A stretch of 42,394 bases of DNA, from contig JAFGFZ010000345.1 in the NCBI GenBank assembly GCA_016930815.1, forward strand, positions 1-42,394, in the 5' to 3' direction. The notes beneath the pieces were generated by a model, which did no database searches, was not told where the DNA came from, and saw only the letters and a program-made list of their open reading frames with translations. Numbering within the stretch: the first letter of the stretch is position 1; every line of letters begins with the position of its first letter. Positions 25,040-33,058 of this stretch are shown piece after piece. Both the position numbers and the translations under genes were made by a program. The DNA comes from Pirellulales bacterium. GTDB lineage: Bacteria; Planctomycetota; Planctomycetia; Pirellulales; Lacipirellulaceae.

Positions 25040-26703
25040 GCGTACCGCTTGTAGTTCGGCACGTACATTTTCTGCTCGACATATTCAAGCAGGTTCTCAG
25101 GGACGGGATTTCTTGCCAGTCCCTGTTCTTGGGCCAATTGAATCACGGCCACCGCGATGGCCGCAGAGACAGACCGGATTTTGGCAATTGGGGGAAAGAG
25201 TTGCCCCTGATCCATTTCCCGCTGGTTCACCTGATTGGCAAGTATCTTGGCCGCGGCCAGGAACATCTGATCGGTGACATGTTGGGAACCACTGAGTACC
25301 ACACCAAGGCCGACACCGGGAAAGACATAGGCATTATTGATCTGGCTTGGAATAAATGTTCTCCCGTTATGGATCACCGGTTCAAAGGGGCTGCCGCTAG
25401 CAAAGATGGCTCGCCCCTGCGACCAGGTGTATGCCTCTTCCACCGTACATTCGGCCTTGGATGTTGGATTGGAAAGGGCAAAGATGACGGGTCGTTCATT
25501 GATATTCGCCATCAACTCAACAATCGGTCGCGTGAAAAGTCGGCTATGCCCGGAAGCGCCTATAATCACATTGGGCCGAATTTCCTCGACAGCATCCAGG
25601 AAGCAATTTATTGGGGGATGAGGATGTGCAAAAGGGATATGGTAGTCGGCCAGATTTGCACGACCCTGGACGATCAATCCATCCACATCAAAAAACCAGC
25701 AATGGTGGTATGCGTCTTCCATGGCGAGTCCTTCGTCCATCATGGCTGTCACCGCCAGGCTGGCAATTCCGATTCCCGCTTCACCGGCACCACAGAAGAG
25801 AATTTTCTGATCTTTCAGTCTCGTCTTGGTAATCTTCATAGCCGAGTAGAGGCCCGCAAGTCCCACAGCAGCCGTGCCTTGGATATCGTCGTTGAAGACA
25901 CATGCCCGATCGCGATACTTGCTCAGAAGCCGGAATGCGTTCACGTTCGCGAAATCTTCAAACTGAATCAGCGCGTTGGGGAAACGGTTTTGGACCGCAG
26001 AAATGAATTCATCCATCAACTCGTCATAGGGTTCCCCGCGCAAGCGGTGTTGGGGCAATCCGATATAGAGTGGGTCGTTTAGAAGCTGGACATTGTCGGT
26101 GCCAACATCCATCATGACGGGAAGAGTGGCTCCTGGGTGGATACCACCACAGGCTGTATAGAGTGTTACTTTGCCGACGGGGATACCCATTCCATTGGCG
26201 CCGAGGTCGCCCAAACCAAGAATCCTCTCACCATCCGTTACCACGATGACACGCACATCCCGGTTCGGCCAGTTGCAAAGGACTTCCTCGATACGGCCTT
26301 GATGCTCCGCCGAAATAAACAAACCTCGTGGTCGTCGGAAGAGGTGCCCATATAATTGGCATGCCTTGCCGACAGTCGGAGTGTAAATGATCGGCATCAT
26401 CGATTCCAAGTTATCCATGATCACGCGATAGAACAGGGTTTCGTTCCGATCTTCCAGATCGATCAGAAAAACATATTTTTCAAGATCGTTTGGTTTGTGC
26501 GCGAAATTCTCCATAATGCGAAGTTTTTGCGTATCCTGGGACATGATCCGCGGAGGCAAGAGGCCTTGGAGTCCGAGCGCGTCGCGTTCTTTCTGGCTGA
26601 ATGCCGTTCCCTGATTTTTTAGGGGATCGTGGAGCAGATCCACTCCGCGCGGCAGACGATCTAGGCCAGTGAGTTCCCAAGAATTTCCGGATGCATTCGG
26701 CAT
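25036..26703 (-). CDS. maeA: NAD-dependent malic enzyme
   Basis: 555 residues, the long malic enzyme type. It decarboxylates malate to pyruvate with reduction of NAD(P)+ in the cytosol. Diagnostic blocks are present: YTPTVGKACQLYGHLFRRP, GLGDLGANGMGIPVGK, FNDDIQGTAAVGLAG, FCGAGEAGIGIA and ALSNPTSKAECT. Start chosen at ATG 26703 (MPNASGNSWE), with GAGGGAATC immediately before it; the frame is open further up but overlaps the preceding gene. It follows the LptB-like gene by 25 bases and is coupled to the J-domain gene. NAD over NADP is a family-level inference. Confidence 0.93.
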   Translation of the reverse strand: MPNASGNSWELTGLDRLPRGVDLLHDPLKNQGTAFSQKERDALGLQGLLPPRIMSQDTQKLRIMENFAHKPNDLEKYVFLIDLEDRNETLFYRVIMDNLESMMPIIYTPTVGKACQLYGHLFRRPRGLFISAEHQGRIEEVLCNWPNRDVRVIVVTDGERILGLGDLGANGMGIPVGKVTLYTACGGIHPGATLPVMMDVGTDNVQLLNDPLYIGLPQHRLRGEPYDELMDEFISAVQNRFPNALIQFEDFANVNAFRLLSKYRDRACVFNDDIQGTAAVGLAGLYSAMKITKTRLKDQKILFCGAGEAGIGIASLAVTAMMDEGLAMEDAYHHCWFFDVDGLIVQGRANLADYHIPFAHPHPPINCFLDAVEEIRPNVIIGASGHSRLFTRPIVELMANINERPVIFALSNPTSKAECTVEEAYTWSQGRAIFASGSPFEPVIHNGRTFIPSQINNAYVFPGVGLGVVLSGSQHVTDQMFLAAAKILANQVNQREMDQGQLFPPIAKIRSVSAAIAVAVIQLAQEQGLARNPVPENLLEYVEQKMYVPNYKRYA

Positions 26704-26728
26704 GATTCCCTCGTTGGATGTTTTTCGT

Positions 26729-27601
26729 TCACGATGCGGCCCGGTGTTGAACCTGGATGCGGTGGAGGGCATCTCGGAGGGCGTTGCCCGGCCGCTTGCC
26801 ATCCGCAGCCTGGGACCCGGACTCTAAATGGTCTGAGTCGGAGATTCGTTGGCCGGCTTGGCCCGCAAAGCTCCCACCTATTTCGATGTCTCGGCCAAAG
26901 TAGCGTTCCCGCGCTTCGGGGTGAGCAAGGACCTCTTCAGGCCGCCCGTGACAAAGGACTTGGCCCGACTCGATGACGTAACTCCGGTCGGTGATCTGGA
27001 GCGTTTCTCGAGCCTGATGGTCGGTGATCAGAATCGAAATTCCTTGATCACGCAAGTCACGAACAATCTCCTGGATTGTAATGATGGTCACCGGATCGAT
27101 CCCTGTAAACGGCTCGTCCAGCAGAATGAGCTTCGGATCCGAGACGAGGCACCGTGCAATTTCCAGACGTCGTCGTTCTCCACCGGATAGGGACATGGCC
27201 CGACTTTTGCGCAGTTTGGCAATCCCAAACTGTTCGAGCAGTTCGTCCGCGCGGGAGCGGCGGGTTTTACGGTCCATGCCGAGCATCTCCATCACGCCAA
27301 GTAGGTTTTGCTCGACCGTCAGTTTACGGAAGACGCTCGATTCCTGGGCCAAGTAGCCCATTCCCCCCTCAGCAGCACGGCGGTACATCGGCCAGCGTGT
27401 GGCATCCTGGCCGCTCAGATAAACCGACCCGGCATCCGGTTCGATCATACCGCAGGTCATCCGGAAACAGGTTGTCTTCCCGGCCCCATTTGGACCTTGG
27501 AGCCCAACAATCTCACTCGTTTCGACCTCAAAATTGACACCGTCGACAACCCGCCGGCGGCCAAAACTCTTGACGAGCCCAATGACTTCCAAAAGGGGCA
27601 T
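26729..27601 (-). CDS. lptB: LptB-like ABC transporter ATPase
   Basis: 290 residues. The ATPase is complete: Walker A GPNGAGKTT, signature LSGGERRRLEIA, Walker B LILLDEPF and the switch His in ITDHQ. The GMGYLAQESSVFRKLTVEQN block and the DHQARETL segment match LptB, the ATPase that drives lipopolysaccharide transport from the inner membrane. LptB has about 240 residues; here roughly 50 additional C-terminal residues after the YFGRDI block are polar and low-complexity. GGAGGAT lies nine bases before ATG 27601. No lptA, lptC, lptF or lptG is adjacent. It sits 33 bases after a signal peptidase gene. A related branched-chain-type ATPase is a less likely alternative. Confidence 0.85.
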   Translation of the reverse strand: MPLLEVIGLVKSFGRRRVVDGVNFEVETSEIVGLQGPNGAGKTTCFRMTCGMIEPDAGSVYLSGQDATRWPMYRRAAEGGMGYLAQESSVFRKLTVEQNLLGVMEMLGMDRKTRRSRADELLEQFGIAKLRKSRAMSLSGGERRRLEIARCLVSDPKLILLDEPFTGIDPVTIITIQEIVRDLRDQGISILITDHQARETLQITDRSYVIESGQVLCHGRPEEVLAHPEARERYFGRDIEIGGSFAGQAGQRISDSDHLESGSQAADGKRPGNALRDALHRIQVQHRAAS

Positions 27602-27634
27602 GGGATGGATCCTCCGTGATGATATCAATCGAAT

Positions 27635-29674
27635 TTATTGTATCCGTCGCATATCCCCAAAATTCGGGAAAAAGGGGAGTGGGATCCCGATCCCCGGGAT
27701 GCGGTTCCACGAATGGGGCCAAAAGACAAACAATGCCTTGCCAATAAGTAGCTTCCGCTCGACATAAGCACCGCCCGGTTTTTTGATACCGCCCGACATT
27801 TCGTCCTGGCCCTCTTGAGCCCACAGGCGGCAATCCAAGCTGGATGGGCTGTTATCCCCGAGAACGAAAAACTGGTCTCCATCCGGATCGGATGGATTTC
27901 GCTTCAAGGAGAATTCGTAAGCGTGCCTGGCTGCAAGGAATGACTCCGCGGTCTCTGGATGGGTTAGGAGATCCAGGAAACCTTCGCGATAAACAGAGTC
28001 GACGTTGAGGTCGGCGAACTGGATTGTGTCACGTGGCAAATCCGTGATCGGATTGGTCCCGCCGGGCATGTTGTTCGTGGCGGCAATGTAATACAGATCC
28101 CGGAGCACGCGGAGGCGACGGATCTCTAGAGCCGCCCCGCGAGAACCGATTCCTACCGGAGATAAGTCCCCTGCAATCAAGTCGTTCGTATGTGGATCTC
28201 GATGATCTGGTTTCGGGACGATTTTTGAACGATCACCGAAAATGGAGTCCGCATCATATTCAGTCGATTCCAGGGCATTGTCAAAGTGGATCAGCGATCC
28301 ATTCACCCAGAGAAGTAACTGATCATCCACATTACCAAACCGCAACCGGTATGTTCCCGGCCCGCGAACCGGTGTTTGAGCTGACGGGGCAAAGGTATCC
28401 TGGCCCAGCGAATCGATTGAGAGTCTGGTATCCCCACTGGCCAATTCGATGGTGCATGTGAAGTGCTTGCCAGCTTCCACAAGGTCGAGTAACAACGCGC
28501 CACGCGATTCGATCACTTCGACTTCGCATTCCACCAGCAAATCACCCACCCAATGCATACCAAGGCGGCTATTCGATGGCCGTAGTGTGCGGGCCCCTCG
28601 AAGATTGGGCCTCTGAACGTATTGCCGCACGATTTCCGTGTTATAGGCATACATGTCCGTGATCAGTTGCGGCTTGATCTTTGCGCGGGCCGTATCGTCC
28701 CAAACCGGCCCTTCGGTACTACCAACGTCCAACCAATCATCCATATCGGGGACGTAATGGGAATAACGCAGCCAAGTGATGCCATCCGCGGAACCATTGG
28801 TTGTGTACGAGGGATTGATGGTTTGGCCCGAAGTCTTTTCGCTAACTTTCCACGCCCCAGCTGGTGAATCACGGCCGTCCGCCGGCCATTGGGCCCAGCG
28901 GAGTGGCCAGCCGGCTCGTCGGAGAGCGGACGGATCATGGTCCGTATCGTGGACGAGTTGCATCAAGGACAGAACCTTGCGGGGCGGTTTCCGCTCAATC
29001 GTGAACTTATCCAATGCACGAGGGCCCCGCCCGCCCTGCCGGTTCTTCACGAAGATATCACCTTGGAAAATCTTGATCACTTCACCCGGCAATCCAACCA
29101 GCCGTTTGATGTAATTCTGATTGCCATCACCAGGATACTTGAAGACCACCACATCCCAGCGCTTTGGTTCTGTGAATTCATATGCGAACTTGCTGACTAG
29201 AATGCGGTCGCCGTTATAGGATGGCTGCGGCTGGACGGCGGCCATTTCACGGGCATCGGATAGCAGGCCATTGAGTTGAGAAACTGGGATCGTGTGGCGG
29301 CATATCGGGCAGGTGACGGCAACCGTATCGAACATGGCAATATCGGCTTGAAGCTGACGCCGATCATATTTTCCCGATCGGAGTTGGGCTCTTAATCTCT
29401 TCGTTTGCTCCGTATCCTCGGCACTCGCACTTGCTTGGAACCGGTAGCCGCACTCCGGGCAATAAATATCCTTGTGCCGGCCTTGGAGTGTGGGTGCCAT
29501 CGATCCCGTGGGGATGACAAAGGCCTCGGCTTCGAATGTGCGGAATAAAAAGGCCAAAACAAAGGCAATGGCGATCGATTCAACGATCTCGCGAATGTTG
29601 CGGGCTAGATGGCCCGGATCCGGCTCGTTAGATAGAGGTTTCGTTCTGGAATGCCGGGAGCGTCTATCATTCAT
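27635..29674 (-). CDS. lepB: Large type I signal peptidase with zinc ribbon and long insertion
   Basis: 679 residues, against about 180-330 in typical SPase I. One N-terminal membrane helix (about 30-45) leads to the catalytic Ser58 in IPTGSMAPT. A zinc-ribbon insert follows with CPEC (72-75) and CPIC (122-125). The general base Lys162 is in GDRILVSKFAYEF, followed by KRWDVVVFKYPG and YIKRLVGLPGE. The last conserved box, GDNSPSSLDCR, is at about 606-616. Between these is an insertion of about 390 residues containing a beta-rich, lectin-like part (FGNVDDQLLLWVNGSLIHFD). The enzyme cleaves signal peptides at the periplasmic face. All catalytic residues are intact. It is 121 bases downstream of a shorter paralogue. 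Confidence 0.9.
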   Translation of the reverse strand: MNDRRSRHSRTKPLSNEPDPGHLARNIREIVESIAIAFVLAFLFRTFEAEAFVIPTGSMAPTLQGRHKDIYCPECGYRFQASASAEDTEQTKRLRAQLRSGKYDRRQLQADIAMFDTVAVTCPICRHTIPVSQLNGLLSDAREMAAVQPQPSYNGDRILVSKFAYEFTEPKRWDVVVFKYPGDGNQNYIKRLVGLPGEVIKIFQGDIFVKNRQGGRGPRALDKFTIERKPPRKVLSLMQLVHDTDHDPSALRRAGWPLRWAQWPADGRDSPAGAWKVSEKTSGQTINPSYTTNGSADGITWLRYSHYVPDMDDWLDVGSTEGPVWDDTARAKIKPQLITDMYAYNTEIVRQYVQRPNLRGARTLRPSNSRLGMHWVGDLLVECEVEVIESRGALLLDLVEAGKHFTCTIELASGDTRLSIDSLGQDTFAPSAQTPVRGPGTYRLRFGNVDDQLLLWVNGSLIHFDNALESTEYDADSIFGDRSKIVPKPDHRDPHTNDLIAGDLSPVGIGSRGAALEIRRLRVLRDLYYIAATNNMPGGTNPITDLPRDTIQFADLNVDSVYREGFLDLLTHPETAESFLAARHAYEFSLKRNPSDPDGDQFFVLGDNSPSSLDCRLWAQEGQDEMSGGIKKPGGAYVERKLLIGKALFVFWPHSWNRIPGIGIPLPFFPNFGDMRRIQ

Positions 29675-29795
29675 GGTCTATCTCAAGGGGTTCCATAACC
29701 TATTCGGATCGAAGGCCTCAATATAGCCCAAGATCGTGCGTGCGCCAGCGCGAACAAATCGTCGATTGTCCCATTGGAACAGGCTACATCCATGT

Positions 29796-31076
29796 TCACA
29801 AAGGCTTGCCTAAAAACAACTTGCGCGGTAAAACAGGTCCGCCTGGCCACGTACGACTGTCCGCGGAGATCGGGCTGTTGTCGCCAAGGACACAATATTC
29901 GGCAGGGCCAAGATGCCATGGCTGCCTTGCTTTGCTCATGCTCGAATCGATCGGCCATATGTAATACACATCACGCCATAGCTCCAGATCGGAAATCTGG
30001 ATCCGGAGATCTTCGATTCCAATCGCCAGTCGATGCCCAAGGGGAGGACGAACATCCCGCGTTGAAAATCCAGTCCCATCATATGCCTTCGGATTCCATG
30101 AGGCCAACGGATAGGACAAGATTTCTCGGCCATCCATTGCGGCCAGCACGTTCCGATCGAAGAGCGAGAACTCGATCTGGATTGGCCGATTTAGCCAAGA
30201 TCCGCTGCATTCGTCGACCATGGACTCCGCAACTTGGATGCCGTTCTTTATCAACTCCATGCGAGATACGGCCGGTTGAATCTTGAGCAAGATCGGTTCG
30301 CCTGCATCCAAAATCCGAATTTGGAAACTGCCAGAACCGGAAAGTTGGACCCGCATCGACACCATGACGTCGCGGATCTGATGGAGATTTCTCGGGATGC
30401 CGGCATTGTATTCGCTCGTATCGTAGATTGTCGAATCACCATCCCAACGGGCTGGGTGGTGGTAGACCAGCCAATCCACTTCAGGCCCAGAAGGCATTCC
30501 CTGCCAATGCTCATGGCACATTTTCCAGCCGGTCTTCGCCGATTCTGGATACCACCGAATTGTCGATTCAGATTCATCATGGATCCTTTGCCGCAGGCGC
30601 CGTTGTTCTCGAAGTGTTTTTCGAACGATGGTGCCATCGACAGAAACATCACCATCCCGGATCCGGATGGATTCCCCCGGTAGCCCAACAATCCGCTTGA
30701 TACATAATTGACAGGCATCCATGGGACAACGAAAGACAACGACATCCCACCGTTTGGGGTTGGATATAAAAAACGCCGTCCGGTCGATCCAGAACCGATC
30801 ACCCGACCGGATGGCAAGCCCATTCAAGGGAACTCGGCCATTCCAGCAATTCGGGCAGGTCGTGGTATCCGCCGAGATGGCTGGATTGAAACCAACAGCG
30901 AATGTATGCCCGCACTGATCACATGTTGCCAAACGATGGGGGCCCAACCATGCAGGTGCCATGGACCCTGCGGCTACTTCAATCGGAAAAAACCAACCTA
31001 GAACCAGAAATGTTCGAACAAAAAGGGCGCACATCAAAAGCCCAACCATCCACGCGCAGAGAATCCGTATCGTCAT
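29796..31076 (-). CDS. Signal peptidase I paralogue with Arg in place of catalytic Lys
   Basis: 426 residues, clearly homologous to the neighbouring SPase: N-terminal membrane helix, Ser38 in AAGSMAP, a zinc ribbon with CDQC (52-55) and CPNC (74-77), NPKRWDVVVFRCP, CIKRIVGLPGES, an insertion of about 245 residues, and GDNSPISADSR at about 398-408. The general-base position is changed: the block aligned with GDRILVSK reads GDRFWIDR, so Arg99 occupies the Lys site. Known mutants of this Lys in bacterial SPase I lose activity, so this protein may be inactive, use another base, or be a partner of the active enzyme. Its ATG overlaps the mutY stop (ATGA), showing coupling. Complete, not a degraded gene. 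Confidence 0.85.
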   Translation of the reverse strand: MTIRILCAWMVGLLMCALFVRTFLVLGWFFPIEVAAGSMAPAWLGPHRLATCDQCGHTFAVGFNPAISADTTTCPNCWNGRVPLNGLAIRSGDRFWIDRTAFFISNPKRWDVVVFRCPMDACQLCIKRIVGLPGESIRIRDGDVSVDGTIVRKTLREQRRLRQRIHDESESTIRWYPESAKTGWKMCHEHWQGMPSGPEVDWLVYHHPARWDGDSTIYDTSEYNAGIPRNLHQIRDVMVSMRVQLSGSGSFQIRILDAGEPILLKIQPAVSRMELIKNGIQVAESMVDECSGSWLNRPIQIEFSLFDRNVLAAMDGREILSYPLASWNPKAYDGTGFSTRDVRPPLGHRLAIGIEDLRIQISDLELWRDVYYIWPIDSSMSKARQPWHLGPAEYCVLGDNSPISADSRTWPGGPVLPRKLFLGKPL

Positions 31077-32194
31077 CGTTGATGCCTATGCAACGGATCA
31101 ATGAGTGATGCGAGTTGACGTCCGGTGCTTGAGAACGGGTACTCGGCAAGATTGCGGCAGGGGACCCATTTCACGGGGAGGGTTCGGTGGGAGTGTGGCT
31201 GGCCTGAGACATAGGATGCCATGTAGCAATCGAGTTTGATACGGTAACGGGTCACAGCGTGCCGGATGGTTGTTAAAACGGTTTGGATCTGGACGGATAC
31301 GCCGGTTTGATCCAGAACCGCGCTGGAAATATCGTCATCCGGCATGGCCTCCATCCCAGCGCACGCAAATCGAGGAAAATCCCAGAGGCCGGACCATCGT
31401 TCCTCGTCACCACAGCGTCGCAAGAGAACGCGACCTCGCCGCACAACAAGGACCGCCACCTCGTGGACCGGGATTATTTTGGGACGTTTTTTTTGTGGCG
31501 GGATCAGGTCCACGATCCCATCCGCCCAGGCCATGCAATCCGAACGGATCGGGCAGACGTCGCATTGCGGCGCGGTAGGAGTACAGACCAGGCTACCGCA
31601 TTCCATGAGGGCCTGATTGAATTGCCCCGCGCCGCGTCGGGGCAGAAGTGCCTCGGCAATGGACCATAGCAGTCGTTGTCCTGTTGTTGTCGATGGATCA
31701 CCACGAAAACCGATTAGCCGAGCGAACATCCGGGTTGTATTCGCTTCCACAATCGGCACCGGCTGGTCATAGGCAATCGAAACAATGGCCCCGGCCGTAT
31801 AGCGGCCGATCCCTGGCAATGCCATCCATTCCGAGACGTCGCGGGGAAAAGTGCCGGCATATTGCCCGGTAATTTGCCGGGCCGCGGCATGGATCTGCCG
31901 AGCGCGGCGGTAATAACCGAGGCCTTCCCATTGCCGCAGAACGGCCTGTTCGTCCGCCGCGGCAAGATCCGCAACGGTCGGAAAAGCTGCCAGAAACGAT
32001 TCATAATAACCGCGAACCGTGGCCACCTGCGTTTGTTGGAGCATGATCTCGCTAATCCATACCGAGTAGGGATCACGCGTCATCCGCCACGGTAGCTCTC
32101 GCCGATTCCGGCGATACCAGGCCCGCAGCCGGCGTCGAAGGTGGTGCCGCCGGTCCCGGATAGCCTCAATGGTGGTCGATCGCCCAGATTCCAT
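31073..32194 (-). CDS. mutY: A/G-specific adenine glycosylase (MutY)
   Basis: 373 residues. It removes adenine mispaired with 8-oxoguanine. Visible: catalytic Glu49 in SEIMLQQTQVATV, helix-hairpin-helix LPGIGRYTAGA (about 127-136), the 4Fe-4S ligands C204, C211, C214 and C220 (C-x6-C-x2-C-x5-C), and a C-terminal NUDIX-like domain that recognises 8-oxoG (VAVLVVRRGRVLLRR). The usual catalytic Asp in the VDGN block is Glu150 here (VEANTTRM). Start uncertain: ATG 32194 fits the family N-terminus; ATG 32290 would add 32 residues but lies over the promoter of the divergent pentapeptide gene. It heads the seven-gene minus-strand run. Glu is still acidic, so activity is likely. Confidence 0.88.
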   Translation of the reverse strand: MESGRSTTIEAIRDRRHHLRRRLRAWYRRNRRELPWRMTRDPYSVWISEIMLQQTQVATVRGYYESFLAAFPTVADLAAADEQAVLRQWEGLGYYRRARQIHAAARQITGQYAGTFPRDVSEWMALPGIGRYTAGAIVSIAYDQPVPIVEANTTRMFARLIGFRGDPSTTTGQRLLWSIAEALLPRRGAGQFNQALMECGSLVCTPTAPQCDVCPIRSDCMAWADGIVDLIPPQKKRPKIIPVHEVAVLVVRRGRVLLRRCGDEERWSGLWDFPRFACAGMEAMPDDDISSAVLDQTGVSVQIQTVLTTIRHAVTRYRIKLDCYMASYVSGQPHSHRTLPVKWVPCRNLAEYPFSSTGRQLASLIDPLHRHQR

Positions 32195-32277
32195 GGCCCA
32201 TGATTGTGATCCCACGATTCCATCAGAAACAGAGGGGTCTAGGATCCCCTTTTCCTGATTCGCAACGGATTGCCGGT

Positions 32278-32286
32278 TGATATAAT
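32278..32286 (+). promoter_or_regulatory. Extended -10 promoter candidate for the pentapeptide gene
   Basis: TGATATAAT (32278-32286) contains a perfect TATAAT with TG one base before it, the extended -10 form, which can work without a -35. No -35 box is seen. A start near 32293 leaves a leader of about 25 bases, and AGGAT at 32306-32310 provides the ribosome site. Confidence 0.45.
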
Positions 32287-32317
32287 ACATGGGCAATTCA
32301 CGGGCAGGATAGATGCC

Positions 32318-32959
32318 ATGATTGAGATCCTACATAAAACAACAGGCGAGGTTCTCTATCGCATCCAGGCCGACTCACTGGAACATGCTCCGCTAGCCGG
32401 TTCGCAGCTCCAGGAGGCCAATCTCGTAGGGATCAACCTCGCATACGCGAATCTGGCAGGTGCCGACCTTCGGGATGCGGATCTGACCAATGCCGTCCTC
32501 ACGCATGTCAATTTCATGGATGCCGGGCTCGCCCACGCCTGTTTCACCGGCGCGGACCTCTCCGGCGCGGATTTAACCGGTGCCATCGTCCATCATGCCG
32601 ATTTTACAGGTGCCAATCTCTCGCATGTCACCATGCGTTATACAAAACTCATGGGAGCGAATCTATCGAACGCGGATCTCTCCTTCGCGGACCTCAGCTT
32701 GGCTGACCTCCGTGCCACGTTCGATCATGCCAACTTGACACATGCCGATCTTCGAGGCGCCAACTTAACCGGCGCAAGTTGCATTGGGGCGAATATGCAG
32801 GCAGTCAATTTTACCAATGCGACAACCATGTCCATCCGCCTGACCGGTGCGAATCTGGAAGGTTCCATCGATTCACGTGGGCAGCGCTACAAGGGTGCTT
32901 TGCAGCGCCGAGCGCCGGTGAAGCAGAAGCAGGCCTGGTGGCAATTCTGGAAAAAGTGA
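32318..32959 (+). CDS. Pentapeptide-repeat protein
   Basis: 213 residues. From about residue 30 to 185 it is built of tandem pentapeptide repeats A(D/N)Lxx: ANLVG, INLAY, ANLAG, ADLRD, ADLTN, ADLSG, ADLTG, ANLSH, ADLSF and so on, which fold into a right-handed four-sided beta-helix. The N-terminal 15-20 residues (IEILHKTTGEVLYRIQA) form a cap and the C-terminus is basic with a WWQFWKK end. Such proteins can mimic DNA and inhibit gyrase or act as scaffolds, but nothing specific can be concluded. Start at ATG 32318, seven bases after AGGAT. The gene is divergent from mutY and convergent with a TPR gene. Confidence 0.9.
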   Translation: MIEILHKTTGEVLYRIQADSLEHAPLAGSQLQEANLVGINLAYANLAGADLRDADLTNAVLTHVNFMDAGLAHACFTGADLSGADLTGAIVHHADFTGANLSHVTMRYTKLMGANLSNADLSFADLSLADLRATFDHANLTHADLRGANLTGASCIGANMQAVNFTNATTMSIRLTGANLEGSIDSRGQRYKGALQRRAPVKQKQAWWQFWKK

Positions 32960-32992
32960 TTACCAGCACGTGGACGTCCATCGAATTGCCTC

Positions 32993-33058
32993 GCCCGCCT
33001 ATTTCATGAGCCTTCTGCTCCGTGGCCGCTCCCTACGAAATTCATGAAATATGCGGGC
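32993..33058. other. Long imperfect inverted repeat between convergent genes
   Basis: The 17-base arm 32993-33009 (GCCCGCCTATTTCATGA) is complementary to 33042-33058 (TCATGAAATATGCGGGC) at 16 of 17 positions; the exception is one C-T mismatch. The loop is 32 bases. It lies after the pentapeptide stop and its right end touches the stop codon of the convergent TPR gene, so it could end both transcripts. No T-run follows on either strand. Confidence 0.6.
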
